A stretch of DNA of 64,000 nucleotides, taken from Gammaproteobacteria bacterium. GTDB lineage: Bacteria; Pseudomonadota; Gammaproteobacteria; JAABTG01. The notes under the pieces are model-generated. The model worked only from the letters and a program-made list of their open reading frames with translations, ran no database searches and was not told the origin of the DNA. The stretch is from NCBI GenBank assembly GCA_034522055.1, contig JAXHLS010000002.1:2809549-2873548 (forward strand). Reading direction: 5' to 3'. This document shows positions 46,430-55,941 of this stretch, in pieces. How positions within the stretch are numbered: position 1 is the first letter of the stretch; each line of letters begins with the position of its first letter. The translations under genes were made by a program, and so were the position numbers.

Positions 46430-46711
46430 TGTCGGGCTGAAGCCCGACCTACACAACACCCCCACCGCCCATTCCTTTGGCACGGATGCAGGTCGGGATT
46501 CATCCCGACATCCGGCGCTATTCCAGGCACCACCGCCCGGTCGAAACCCACCAGCCCGTAGGTCGGTTGCTCCTGGCAACCGACATCCCGCCCGCAACCC
46601 GCCGGGGTCCCGTCGGCTGCCAAGAGCAGCCGACCTACAGCACGACCTAAAGGTGCGCCGCCACCGCCGGTTCCCGGGGCACGGATGTAGGTCGGGATTC
46701 ATCCCGACATT
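46430..46711. repeat. REP-type repeat cluster (right copy)
   Basis: Five hairpins with GTAGGTCGG-type arms at about 46430-46453, 46490-46510, 46557-46585, 46611-46637 and 46687-46710. Units vary in the loop (GGGCTGAAGCCC; GGGATTCATCCC; GTTGCTCCTGGCAAC). The first two reproduce 42647-42727 in inverted order. No gene was seen from 46242 to 47109. Confidence 0.85.
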
Positions 46712-46916
46712 AAACCTCAGGCTGCAGGCCTTTGCACCATTGCAGTTCTTGGACGCGATCTGGCCATGGCGCCTTCGTAAGATATTAAAATGACTGAGAA
46801 CACCGAGACCGGTCATGTTTCCCGGATGCTGATAGATCAGGGTTGGGATTTCGCTTCGCCGCCGGTCGCGTGGCGTTTGGCGGCGGAATTGATTAACGTA
46901 GGCGCTGGTTAACTCT

Positions 46917-46968
46917 CATGGCGATACGCGCCGCCCAAGATGATGACAGAGGAGCGCGTATCGCCATG
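46917..46968. repeat. Perfect 15-bp inverted repeat
   Basis: CATGGCGATACGCGC (46917-46931) and GCGCGTATCGCCATG (46954-46968), spacer 22 nt. A second hairpin CAAATCCGT-N5-ACGGATTTG is at 47041-47063. Both lie in front of the hemerythrin gene and could be operator or REP-like structures; no T-tract follows. Confidence 0.65.
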
Positions 46969-47127
46969 TTCGTTCCCTCACCCCATCCCTGTACTCCGGG
47001 CATCTTGCCCTTCGTGCTCCGGGCCGCGCCGAGGCGCGTTCAAATCCGTTCCCGACGGATTTGTCCCAGAGGGAGAGGGGGAGTTCGTGCTTCTGGACTT
47101 TCACGTTAAATGATGGAGATCCAACCT

Positions 47128-47595
47128 ATGTCCCCGACAGCCACCGATCCCCTCGAACAACTGCGGCGTGAGCATAGCGAGGGCCTCGCGTTTGCGGACA
47201 GGCTCGAGGCCATCGCCAGGGAGGGTGATGAGGCCGCGGTGGCCGAGGGCGTGGCGCTGGTAAAGCGATACAACGAGGAGGAGATGGAGCGGCACCTGCA
47301 GCATGAGGAGCAGCGCATCATTTCGGTGCTGGTGCGGGAACACGCGAAGCATATGCCCCTGTGTATCCGGCTGGGTCGGGAACATGGCGAGCTGCGTACC
47401 CTGGCGGCTGGTATCGGTCTCGCCGACCCGTGCAGGGAGCTGGCCGAGTTTGCCCGCTTGTTGCGGGAGCACACCCGGGCGGAGGATGAGGAGTTGTTGC
47501 CCCTGGTGGAGTCCCTGTTCACACCCGAGCAGCAGGCGGCCATCGTGGACTTCGAGCCGTTGCCCTTCCGCCCGCTGCCGGTTGTGCAACCATAG
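47128..47595 (+). CDS. Hemerythrin HHE-domain protein
   Basis: ATG 47128 is chosen because GGAG lies 9 bp upstream; an in-frame ATG 18 bp earlier lacks a site. The 155-aa helical protein has metal-binding His/Glu residues expected of a hemerythrin bundle: LRREHSEGLAF, YNEEEMERHLQHEEQRI, LGREHGELRTLAA and LLREHTRAEDEELLPL. Such proteins bind a di-iron centre and sense or carry O2 or NO. It is followed 27 bp later by a rhodanese gene, so the two may be cotranscribed. Confidence 0.88.
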   Translation: MSPTATDPLEQLRREHSEGLAFADRLEAIAREGDEAAVAEGVALVKRYNEEEMERHLQHEEQRIISVLVREHAKHMPLCIRLGREHGELRTLAAGIGLADPCRELAEFARLLREHTRAEDEELLPLVESLFTPEQQAAIVDFEPLPFRPLPVVQP

Positions 47596-47622
47596 CCCTA
47601 TAACCCGAGGCGACGCGACGTC

Positions 47623-48051
47623 ATGAGCGAGCACGATATCAAGCCCCTCAGCCCCAAGCAGGCGTGGGGCATCATTCAGCAGGACCCCAGCGCGGTCCTC
47701 ATCGATATCCGGTCCACCATGGAATACCTGTTCGTCGGTCACCCCACGGGTGCGGTCCATGTGCCCTGGATCGACGAGCCGGAATGGGTGGTGAATCCCC
47801 ACTTTGCGGCCGAGGTGCGCAAGGTGCTGCTGGGGGGGGGCGCGTGCACGGCCGGTGAGGGCTGTGTGCCAATCATTCTGATCTGCCGCAGTGGCAAGCG
47901 CTCCCTGGAGGCCGGCAAGGTGTTGAGGGAGGCGGGGTTGCCAGACGTCTACCACGTGGATGAGGGCTTCGAGGGAGAGCTGGACGAGAACCATCACCGC
48001 AGCACTCAGGGGGGCTGGCGTCACGCGGGCCTGCCCTGGGAGCAATGCTGA
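47623..48051 (+). CDS. Rhodanese-domain protein
   Basis: A 142-aa single-domain rhodanese. The active-site loop is LICRSGKRSLEAG with the catalytic Cys at about residue 89, and the N-terminal core is AVLIDIRSTMEYLFVGHPTG. It could transfer sulfane sulfur. An in-frame stretch GGGACTAGEGC carries two more cysteines. It sits between the hemerythrin gene and folP, all on the plus strand. Confidence 0.9.
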   Translation: MSEHDIKPLSPKQAWGIIQQDPSAVLIDIRSTMEYLFVGHPTGAVHVPWIDEPEWVVNPHFAAEVRKVLLGGGACTAGEGCVPIILICRSGKRSLEAGKVLREAGLPDVYHVDEGFEGELDENHHRSTQGGWRHAGLPWEQC

Positions 48052-48227
48052 AGGGGCGTCCGTCTTCGATATGACGGCGGGCACGGCCCCGCCGGCCCGC
48101 GGTTGTCGCGGACACGTTGCTCGCGAGGTCTGGGACGTGAGCACCCATGCCGGGCACGTGGCTGGTCTTTGCCGGCAGTCACGGGACTCAGTCACAATAG
48201 TGGCTTACCGATACCAGCCACGGGACC

Positions 48228-49070
48228 ATGTTGATCGAAGACGCCATTGCCGCGGGATTCAGTTCCCCCCTCATCATGGGGGTCCTCAATGTCACACCGG
48301 ACAGCTTCTCCGATGGTGGCCGTTTCACCAGTGAGGCGGTAGCGGTGGAGCAGGGCCTCAGGATGGCGGCGGAGGGGGCGGACATCATCGATGTGGGGGG
48401 GGAATCCACGCGGCCGGGTGCGGAGCGGGTGGCTGCGGCGGAGCAGATCCGTCGAGTGGAGGGCATCATCGCCCGGCTGCGTCGGGAGCTGCCCGCCACG
48501 TGTTCCATCAGTATCGATACCACCCGCGCCGAGGTGGCGACCCGGGCCATCGAGGCCGGTGCGGACATGGTCAACGACGTGGCGGCGGGGCGGGATGATC
48601 CCGCCTTGTTCGAGGTGGTCGCCGCAGCCGAAGTGCCCCTGGTGCTGATGCATATGCAGGGCGATCCGGCCACCATGCAGCAGGCCCCCAGCTACGGTGA
48701 CGTGGTGGCCGAGGTCCGGGCCTTCCTGCTGGAACGAGCGGCCGCCGCCGAGGCGGTCGGAGTGGCACGGCAGCGCATCATCCTCGATCCCGGGATCGGC
48801 TTCGGCAAGAAGGTGGAGCACAACGCGCGTCTCATCGCCCGCCTCCGGGATCTGGTGAGGGCGCCCTATCCGGTGCTGCTGGGTACCAGCCGCAAGTCCT
48901 TCCTCGGCAAGGTCACCGGGCGCAATCGCGCGGATGAGCGGATCATCGCCACCGCGGCCACCACGGTGATGGGGGTCCTGGCCGGCGTGAAGCTCTTTCG
49001 GGTACACGACGTGGCGGCGAATCGCGACGCCATGGAGGTGGCCCTGGCCATCGTGGCGGCAGACGACTGA
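48228..49070 (+). CDS. folP: Dihydropteroate synthase
   Basis: A 280-aa TIM-barrel enzyme that joins p-aminobenzoate to dihydropterin pyrophosphate in folate synthesis. Motifs: GVLNVTPDSFSDGGRF (pyrophosphate-binding), DVGGESTRPGAERV, INDVAAG-type VNDVAAGRDDP, LDPGIGFGKK and LGTSRKSFLG. Full length. The usual glmM neighbour does not follow; instead an AsmA-family gene is convergent, 34 bp from the stop. The start ATG at 48228 agrees with family length. Confidence 0.97.
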   Translation: MLIEDAIAAGFSSPLIMGVLNVTPDSFSDGGRFTSEAVAVEQGLRMAAEGADIIDVGGESTRPGAERVAAAEQIRRVEGIIARLRRELPATCSISIDTTRAEVATRAIEAGADMVNDVAAGRDDPALFEVVAAAEVPLVLMHMQGDPATMQQAPSYGDVVAEVRAFLLERAAAAEAVGVARQRIILDPGIGFGKKVEHNARLIARLRDLVRAPYPVLLGTSRKSFLGKVTGRNRADERIIATAATTVMGVLAGVKLFRVHDVAANRDAMEVALAIVAADD

Positions 49071-49104
49071 CGAGCCCGTTGTTACTGCCCGCGCCGTGCG
49101 GCGG

Positions 49105-52071
49105 CTATTTCCCCAACAGGCCCTCCAGCAGACGGTCCTTGAGCTGATCCTCCAGTCGGTCACCCGCCTTGCGTTGCAGTTGCTTTTCCAGCTTGCGCTT
49201 TACCGCCTGCCTGGCGCGTTCCTTAAGCAGGCGACCCGGGTCGAGGGAATAGGTGGGTTCGGCGAAGGTGCCTGAGAAGGTGATGGGGATGGTGACATCC
49301 CTGAGTTCGCCCACCTCCCTGCCACCCTGGCCCTCGGCGGTGTCCACCAGGGAGGTGTCCAAGCGGTAGTCGAGGCGTCGTGTCACCAGGTTGGCGGTGC
49401 CCCGGCCATGGACCCGGAGCAGAGGGGACTTGCCGCTGAGGTCGTCGTTGCGCAGGCGGCCATTGGTGATGCTGAAGCTGCCGGCAAGGGTGGTGAAATC
49501 TGTTTCCAGGGATCCACCGGCGGGTAAGGCCTTGCCCCTGACTGCGGCCTCGGCTTGGCGCAGGAGGCGGGCGATATTGACACCCTTGATCGCGCCGTCG
49601 CGCAGATCGAAGCCACCCTGGCCGTTGAGGCTGGCCGTCATTTCCACCTCGTCCACACCCGTCGACTCCAGTTCCACTGCCACCGCGCCGGTCCCGGTGA
49701 TCCGTGCCTCGCCCTGGAGGTCCACGAGCAGCTTGCCCACGTCGATGGTGCGGGCGTCCATGGCGAAGCCCGCCCGCGGGATCTTGCCGGAGGTATCGAG
49801 CACGATGCGCTGGGTCACCTCGCCGCCGTACATGCGGGCGGACACGGGCGCGATGCGCAGTACGCCCCGTGCCAGTTCGAGTGCGGCCTCGACGCGGGTG
49901 GTGCGTATGCCCTGGACCTTGAGTTCGCCAATGGCGAGGTCTCCGGTGATGGCCACGTCCCGGGGCAGCAGGGGCAGCGCGGCCGCGCCCGCCTCCATGG
50001 CCGATGCCGTTTCCCCGTCCTGGCCTGGGATCCTCGGCATGTAGCGGTCCACGTCTAGATGGTCGATATCCAGCCTGAAGTCGGCGCGGGTGGGGGCCCC
50101 ATAGGTCACGTCGAGGGCGCCGCGGATGCGGCTGTCATCGAGCCGGATATCCAGGGTGTCGACGCCCGCGGATGTGGGGGTGGCGCTGAAGGCGCCCTGG
50201 ATGCTCAGGGACTTCATGGCCGTGGGATCCGCGAGGAATGGCAGGGTCAGGCCCAGCGCGGGCAACAGCGCATGGGGGTCGAAGGGGTTGGTGACCAGGG
50301 CGCCGCTCCATGTGGCACCCTCGCGGATGTGTTCGCCGCGCACCGAAAACTTCGCCTCCATGCCGAGGGCCTGCATGGCGAGCCCTTCCGCGTTCAAGGT
50401 CTGGGCCGCCATGTCGGCCTGGAGGTCTCCGGTGAGGGCGACGGCCACGGCCTCGGACAGGGGAGGGGCATCGACATCGGCCCGGGCGCTGAGCCCGGAG
50501 AGGGTGACCCGCGGTCCAGCGAGGCCGATGTCCACGTCGCAGGCCAGGCTGCCGGTGGCCTCGAGTTTGCGGGTCGTTTCCAAGAGGTCGAAAGAGGACA
50601 CGAGTCCTTCCAGGCGCAGTCGTTGCCCTGCGAGTTCCAGCGCGCCTCGCAGGGCGAGGGTGCCGTCGAGGGTCACGGGGATACCCGGGGTGGCCGCGAA
50701 TGCCAAGTCGGCCTGGATCCGGGGCACCCTCAGGGCGGCCGGCCCGCCATGGATGGGGCCACCGAGGATCGCCTCCATACGCTTCAGGCCAAGGGTGGGC
50801 GCGGTAGTGGACACCGCGACCTCGGGCACGTCGAGGACCATCTCGCCACTGTGCAGGTTCGCCTGCAGGGTGCCTTCTCCCATGGTGAACGTCGTCGTGG
50901 CAGTGGGACCGCGGGTATCCATGGTGGCCGTCGTGGCGCGTATGGCGAGGCGCGCCTGTCGATTCGTGGCATCGAAATCGAGGTCGCCTTCCAAAGACAA
51001 TTCCGCGTCCACGATGCGCAGCGATTCCACCGCGAGGCGGCGCAATGCGATGCCGCCATCCCGCAGGGCGAACTGCGCCGCGGCCGGTGCTGCGGTCACC
51101 TCGCCCCACAGCCGAAACTCGGTGTTGACGGGTGGCGAGCCAAAAGAACCCTGGCCCGTCAATTCCACGCGCTCCGCCGTAGCCTTGGCGTCTGGAAAAT
51201 AGCGCCCCTCTCGCAGGTCGAACCCTGCATCGATGCGGTTCAGGCCCAGGGCCGGTGCGCGTCCCGTCACCGCGAGGCTCTGATCCTGCAGGCGCAGCGC
51301 CCGGGTATCCTGATTCCAGACCAGGGTGCCGCTGGCCTGGGCTCGCAGCACTGCCGGCACGCCCTGGGGATCCGTCTGGTGCAGCGCGACCCCGAGCGCG
51401 TCCACATCGATCCGCAGTTCCGGAGCGCCGGGATGGATCCTCGCGTCGAAGTCGAGGTCCGCCCTGTCCATGGTTGGGATACCGGCGGCCGTGGCCGAGA
51501 GGCTTAAACGGATGGGGGAAGATGCCGTTATGACACCCGTGGCGATCCGCGTGTCGCTCAAGGTGATTTGTCGGTCCGTCATGCGATCATCGATGCTAAG
51601 GGTGGCATCATCGATGTCGATGCCCGCGAGGGTGTAGGAGAACAGCGATGGGCCGCCTATCGATGCCCCGTCAGCCGTCGCCGGGAGATCCCAGTTGGTG
51701 GTGCCGTCGGCGAAGCGCACGATGGAGACCGTGAGGTCATCGAGGGACACGGTGTCTGCCTCGATGCGCTGGCGAAGCAGGGCGAGAAGGCGGATCTTGA
51801 CGAGTGCCCGGCCGGTATGCGCCAACAGGGTTCCTGACGCGGGGTCCCGCAGGCTGACGTCCCACGCCTCCATGCCGAGCCAGGGGAACAGGCTGAAGGA
51901 GAGCCTGCCCCCCAGCACCAGTTCCTTGCCGGTGGCATCGAGGACGGCGTCGGATGCATAGCCCTTGACCTGATCCATGTCCGCCCATAGGGGGATCGTG
52001 GCGACGAATGCGCCGGCCATGATCAGCAGCACGAGTATTGTGATCAGTGTTCGGGTGATGAACTTGCCCAT
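49105..52071 (-). CDS. AsmA-family outer-membrane assembly protein
   Basis: A 988-aa protein with one N-terminal membrane helix (RTLITILVLLIMAGAFVATI) and a long periplasmic beta-rich part with AsmA repeats; the C-terminal AsmA_2-type domain has GGFDLRDGAIKGVNIARLLR and ends with a Lys/Arg-rich tail (LKERARQAVKRKLEKQLQRK). AsmA proteins act in lipid transport or membrane homeostasis at the inner membrane. It is convergent with folP and divergent from the next gene. Intact. Confidence 0.92.
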   Translation of the reverse strand: MGKFITRTLITILVLLIMAGAFVATIPLWADMDQVKGYASDAVLDATGKELVLGGRLSFSLFPWLGMEAWDVSLRDPASGTLLAHTGRALVKIRLLALLRQRIEADTVSLDDLTVSIVRFADGTTNWDLPATADGASIGGPSLFSYTLAGIDIDDATLSIDDRMTDRQITLSDTRIATGVITASSPIRLSLSATAAGIPTMDRADLDFDARIHPGAPELRIDVDALGVALHQTDPQGVPAVLRAQASGTLVWNQDTRALRLQDQSLAVTGRAPALGLNRIDAGFDLREGRYFPDAKATAERVELTGQGSFGSPPVNTEFRLWGEVTAAPAAAQFALRDGGIALRRLAVESLRIVDAELSLEGDLDFDATNRQARLAIRATTATMDTRGPTATTTFTMGEGTLQANLHSGEMVLDVPEVAVSTTAPTLGLKRMEAILGGPIHGGPAALRVPRIQADLAFAATPGIPVTLDGTLALRGALELAGQRLRLEGLVSSFDLLETTRKLEATGSLACDVDIGLAGPRVTLSGLSARADVDAPPLSEAVAVALTGDLQADMAAQTLNAEGLAMQALGMEAKFSVRGEHIREGATWSGALVTNPFDPHALLPALGLTLPFLADPTAMKSLSIQGAFSATPTSAGVDTLDIRLDDSRIRGALDVTYGAPTRADFRLDIDHLDVDRYMPRIPGQDGETASAMEAGAAALPLLPRDVAITGDLAIGELKVQGIRTTRVEAALELARGVLRIAPVSARMYGGEVTQRIVLDTSGKIPRAGFAMDARTIDVGKLLVDLQGEARITGTGAVAVELESTGVDEVEMTASLNGQGGFDLRDGAIKGVNIARLLRQAEAAVRGKALPAGGSLETDFTTLAGSFSITNGRLRNDDLSGKSPLLRVHGRGTANLVTRRLDYRLDTSLVDTAEGQGGREVGELRDVTIPITFSGTFAEPTYSLDPGRLLKERARQAVKRKLEKQLQRKAGDRLEDQLKDRLLEGLLGK

Positions 52072-52283
52072 CGGTTAATCTCTCATGGGTTCCTGGCGCA
52101 ATAAGGGGAACGCGAGGGCGGTCCCATTGTCCAGTTTTGAAGTATCCTCGTGCGTCTTACTATAGGTCGAACGGCGGGCGAATTGCGGGGTGTGGGTTTG
52201 CAGGCCGCGGCGCTACTGCCTTCTCACTTTCCATACATACCATCGTCGTCCCCGGGACGGCGGCAACCCCAAGGGTTCATGCC

Positions 52284-52730
52284 ATGAAACGAATACTAGC
52301 AATGTCGATGATCGCGAGCCTGGTGCTGGTGAGCGGATGCCAGACTCGCAATGAGAACACCGGAACGGTCGTGGGCGGCGTCCTCGGTGGCGTGCTGGGT
52401 TCCCAGGTGGGCGGAGGCTCGGGGCGTGATGTGGCCATGGTGGCCGGTGCCATCGCCGGCGCTCTCATCGGCGGCAGTGTGGGACGCTCCATGGATGAGA
52501 GTGATCGCCGGCGTACCCAACAGACCCTGGAAACCGCGCCTACCGGCCGCACCGTGGCCTGGGAGAACCCGGATCACAATACAGCCTATAAGATGACGCC
52601 CGAGCGCACTTACGATACCGCCAGCGGGCCGTGTCGGGATTATTCCATGGATGCCTGGATCGACGGTCGCAAGGAGACCGTCACGGGTACGGCATGCAGG
52701 CAGAGTGACGGCACTTGGAAGACTATGTGA
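52284..52730 (+). CDS. Glycine-zipper surface lipoprotein
   Basis: ATG 52284 gives a 148-aa lipoprotein: MKRILAMSMIASLVLVSGCQ, lipobox VSGC with Cys at residue 19. A glycine-zipper 2TM segment follows (VVGGVLGGVLGSQVGGGSG then VAGAIAGALIGGSVGRSMDE). The C-terminus is the RT0821/Lpp0805-like domain (AYKMTPERTYDTASGPCRDY, GTACRQSDGTWK). It is an outer-membrane-associated protein of unknown function. An ISNCY-type element is inserted 8 bp after the stop codon. Confidence 0.88.
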   Translation: MKRILAMSMIASLVLVSGCQTRNENTGTVVGGVLGGVLGSQVGGGSGRDVAMVAGAIAGALIGGSVGRSMDESDRRRTQQTLETAPTGRTVAWENPDHNTAYKMTPERTYDTASGPCRDYSMDAWIDGRKETVTGTACRQSDGTWKTM

Positions 52731-52738
52731 TGTACTTA

Positions 52739-54645
52739 GTGCCTGCACGAAAACCCGTATTTCCCGGCAAATTCCCAGCGTGACACTCAGGTACTGATGG
52801 CCGGTGTTCCACCTTGGCGACTGTTTTGAGATGCGTGGCGTCATCCAATGCGAATGCTTCGCATTGATGGTGATGTGCAGACGCTCCTCTCCTGTCCGCG
52901 TGGCGCGGTATCGGCTTCGGAGCGCTGCTCAGGCAGCCTTTCGGTAGGGGCCGCGCCTTCGCCGCTCCCGCTCTTGTTCTTGCTGACGCAGCAGCGCGCC
53001 AAGGCGGTGAATGTTGCGTGCGAGCACGGCCAGCGCCACATAGCGCTTGAAGCCCTCGATGCCGTGGTCCGGACACTTGTCCAGACCATGAACCTCCAGG
53101 GCATTGATGGCCGACTCCACCGCCGAATGGCGATGGCGCAGGCGCAGAAATTCCTCATCACTCTCGCGCACCTTGTCGGCCTGAGAGAGACGACCCTTCT
53201 TCGGCAGGACCACCCGCTCCAGACGCTCAGCCAAGGCCGCCTGGTTGGCTGGACTGTGGAAGCCCTTGTCCATGCTAACAGCGCGCAGTGGCGCAAATCG
53301 CTCCTTCGTCTCCTCAACCATCGGCACGGCCACCTGATCATCGGTGCACATCTGCATCACCTGGTGGTGCAGGATGAAACGGTCGCTGTCCTCCATCACG
53401 CACACCCGCAACCCCAACTCCACCGGCACCCCGGCCTTGCCCTTGCTGATCCACTCGGTGTGGGGCTCGAACAACGAGAAGACCTTCTCATTGTGGGGGA
53501 TGCGCTCGCCCTGGAGCACGCGGCGGCGGATCTGATCGATCTGCCGATTGGCGTGGGTCATGAATTCATCAAGCTCGCGCAGCAGCCCCTCGCTCAGCGC
53601 ACAGGAGGCCGGCACTTTCTGGCGGATCTGCTCGGCACGGGTCAGGTGGTCCTCGGCCAGTTCCAGGTAGGTGCCGTGGGCCTCGGCGATATCCTGCAGT
53701 TTGGCTTGACGCTTGTCTTCGTCCTTGGAGGTGGAGTGTTTGAGCCGCTGGACGATTCGGTACTGGCGCTTAAACTGGCGCTGATGGTGGGCATGCTGAC
53801 GCCAACCGGGCAGCGCGTGGAGTTCGGCCAGTTCGGTGCTCAAATCGATGACCTTACGGATGGCGTCGAGCAGCAAGTTGATGTCGGTGGGGAAATGCAC
53901 ATCGGTCTCCACCACGAACGAGTCACAGCGCCCGACGAGCCCTTCTTCTAGGTTTTTTTTAGCGCCTTGTGCCCCGCACGCACCACCTCTTGATTGATCC
54001 GGTCCAGGAGCTCCGGGGTGAACAGGCGCAGATTATCCCGTAGCGTCTGCATCGGGTAGAGATAGGTGTCGGTCCAGTCGCCGTGCCCGAGGAACTGGCG
54101 GATCGTGTTGTGCTCGTTGGCCAGTTCCCGGACCCTGTCGTAGTCGGCACTGAGCCCCAGGCGCAGTACGCCAAGCACCAGGATCTTCCACTGCGACATC
54201 CCCGGCCGACCGGCGTTAGGGGCCACCAGGACATTTTCTGCCTCGCTATCACGTACCGGGCGCACCTCTTCAAGGATCGCGAAAACCCGCTCGCGCAACG
54301 CGGGCGTGGTGTAGATGTGCTGCAGTCCCCGCAGGAGCTGCGGGATGTCATCGCGCGATTTGGGATCGAGCCAAATCGCGCCGATGTCCTGCTCGCCGAT
54401 CTGCATTTGCGGCTCGATCACCTTGCGCATACGAATTTCATCCTGGCGAAGATTGCGTCTCTCAAGGGCCTTGTGCGCCTGTACCGTCCGGCCCTCACCG
54501 GTTACGCCGCCATTATATCAATGCAGATCAATGCGTTACAGATTTATCTTGCAATCCAGCAAACGGAACCGTCGCATTCTTCGCGTCGCGATTATTAGCT
54601 TATGCCGTTGATCAATAAACTCTTTTGAGTTTCTCGTGCAGGCAC
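52739..54645 (-). mobile_element. ISNCY-type insertion sequence
   Basis: A 1,907-bp element with inverted ends GTGCCTGCACGAAAAC and, on the right, GTGCCTGCACGAGAAAC read inward. A 6-bp TACTTA lies directly outside each end (52733-52738 and 54646-54651). It holds one transposase gene split by a frame change. It lies between the glycine-zipper gene and the ArsC-like gene, without hitting a gene. Confidence 0.9.
52929..54430 (-). pseudogene. ISNCY-family transposase with a frame change at an A8 run
   Basis: The N-terminal part (160 aa from MRKVIEPQMQIGEQDIGAIW) ends AGHKALKKT at a TAG. The C-terminal part continues in the -1 frame: LEEGLVGRCDSFVVETDVHF and then NLLLDAIRKVIDL to the stop. The change is at GCTAAAAAAAACC (about 53952-53964). 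Related proteins read through with KKK here, so either a base was lost or -1 slippage on the A-run makes the full protein. Motifs VVETDVHFPTD and MDKGFHSPANQ, HSAVESAINALEVHG are consistent with a DDE core (Asp, Asp, Glu). Confidence 0.8.
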
Positions 54646-54709
54646 TACTTACCTGGCTGCCGTGACCGGCGCCCGATACCTGCATGAAGGTCCGGCTGAA
54701 TAACACCTG

Positions 54710-55090
54710 TCACGCGCCTGGTGTCTGCAGACCCAGCAGGCGACGGTAGTCCTTTTCATTGAATCCCACCTGAATCTCATCGCCGTGGCTGAGCAGCGGG
54801 CGTTTGACCAGGGTGGGGTTTCTTAACATCAGCACCGCGGCGGTATGTTCGTCGAGGTCATCGTCCTTTGGTACATCGGTGTCCTGCCATGCACGGCTGC
54901 GTTTGTTGAGCAGCTTCTGCCATCCCACCTTGGCACACCAGTCCGCGAGCAATGCCGCTGTCAGGCCCTGTTCGCGGTAATCATGAAAGGTGTAAGGAAC
55001 GTGATTGGCGTCCAGCCATTTCCTCGCCTTTCTCACGCTGTCACAGTTCTTGATGCCATAAAGGGTCGTCACGTGATGCTCCGTCGTCAT
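54710..55090 (-). CDS. ArsC/Spx-family reductase (YffB-like)
   Basis: A 126-aa thioredoxin-fold protein. TLYGIKNCDSVRKARKWLDA carries the single N-terminal Cys of the family and TLVKRPLLSHGDEIQVGF the conserved KRP loop. This is the YffB-type branch, often found beside dapE/dapD. The reaction is not established; it is not necessarily an arsenate reductase. It is intact and reads away from the HU gene. Confidence 0.88.
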   Translation of the reverse strand: MTTEHHVTTLYGIKNCDSVRKARKWLDANHVPYTFHDYREQGLTAALLADWCAKVGWQKLLNKRSRAWQDTDVPKDDDLDEHTAAVLMLRNPTLVKRPLLSHGDEIQVGFNEKDYRRLLGLQTPGA

Positions 55091-55309
55091 GGGAATAATG
55101 TAAGGCCGGGGGCAGGGTCGCGGATGAATCTTTCATCACCGGGTTGGCAACTTAAACGCATTTATCAAACGAGTTTATGATTTTTTTATCATAAGGTATT
55201 GAGTGTCAGCCACTTTGTGGCTACGCTTGTTCATGAAATAAGAACATTACGTTCTTTGATGTTACCTACACCCATCGTACAACCAGAACATTCGCAAGTG
55301 AGGGAAGTC

Positions 55310-55858
55310 ATGGCGCGAGTCGCACCCAAGAAGGCCGCTCGAAAGAGTGCCACGAAGAAGAATGCCGCTGCCGGCCCGGCGGTGAAAAAGGCAGCCACCA
55401 AGAAGGCCGCCGTGAAAAAGGCAAGCGTGAAGAAGGTCGCACCCCAGAAGTCTGCCACCGGCGGTCTGGTTGCCAAGAAGGCCGCGGTTCGCAAGACGGC
55501 TCCGGTCAAGAAGGCGACGGCGAAGACCGCATCCCCGACCACGGCCCTTCGTGATCCCATGTCCAAGGCGCAATTGGTGACGGCGCTGGCGGAGAGCACG
55601 GGTCTTTCCAAGCAGGACGTCGGCGCCGTCCTGGGTGAACTCAACACCCTCATCGAGCGTCATGTCAAAAAACGCAGCGCAGGCCAATTCACGTTGCCGG
55701 GGCTGTTCAAGATCCGTACGGTAAAGAAGAAGGCCACCAAGGCGCGCAAGGGGCGTAACCCCTTTACCGGCGAAGAGATCATGATTGCCGCGAAGCCCGC
55801 CCGCACCAGCGTGAAGGTCATGCCGTTGAAGGGCCTGAAGGAAATGGCGGAAAAGTAG
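55310..55858 (+). CDS. HU-like protein with a histone H1-like Lys/Ala tail
   Basis: ATG 55310 (GAGGGA 5 bp upstream) gives a 182-aa protein. Residues 1-90 are Ala/Lys-rich with repeated AAxKK blocks (KKAARKSATKKNAAAGPAVK). Residues about 93-180 form an HU domain (MSKAQLVTALAESTGLSKQD; FTLPGLFKIRTVKKKATKAR; RNPFTGEEIMI). The tail would bind DNA non-specifically. Such N-terminal fusions occur in some gammaproteobacteria. A strong terminator follows. Confidence 0.93.
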   Translation: MARVAPKKAARKSATKKNAAAGPAVKKAATKKAAVKKASVKKVAPQKSATGGLVAKKAAVRKTAPVKKATAKTASPTTALRDPMSKAQLVTALAESTGLSKQDVGAVLGELNTLIERHVKKRSAGQFTLPGLFKIRTVKKKATKARKGRNPFTGEEIMIAAKPARTSVKVMPLKGLKEMAEK

Positions 55859-55875
55859 CGGCCTCCGCGCCGCAT

Positions 55876-55905
55876 GAAAAACGCGGGCCGCGGCCCGCGT
55901 TTTTT
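55876..55905 (+). terminator. Bidirectional terminator between the HU gene and dapD
   Basis: AACGCGGGCC-GCGGCCCGCGTT is a long perfect GC stem (roughly 55880-55900) with T-run on the right and A-run on the left. It serves the HU gene and can also end the convergent dapD transcript. Confidence 0.85.
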
Positions 55906-55941
55906 ATGTCCAGGGAGGCCGTCCGGGGGCGCGGCGATTCC

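Noticed and set aside
46430-46711. Possible CRISPR-like array
   Set aside because: Repeats are palindromic, of unequal spacing and unit type, as in REP clusters; no constant spacers and no cas genes.
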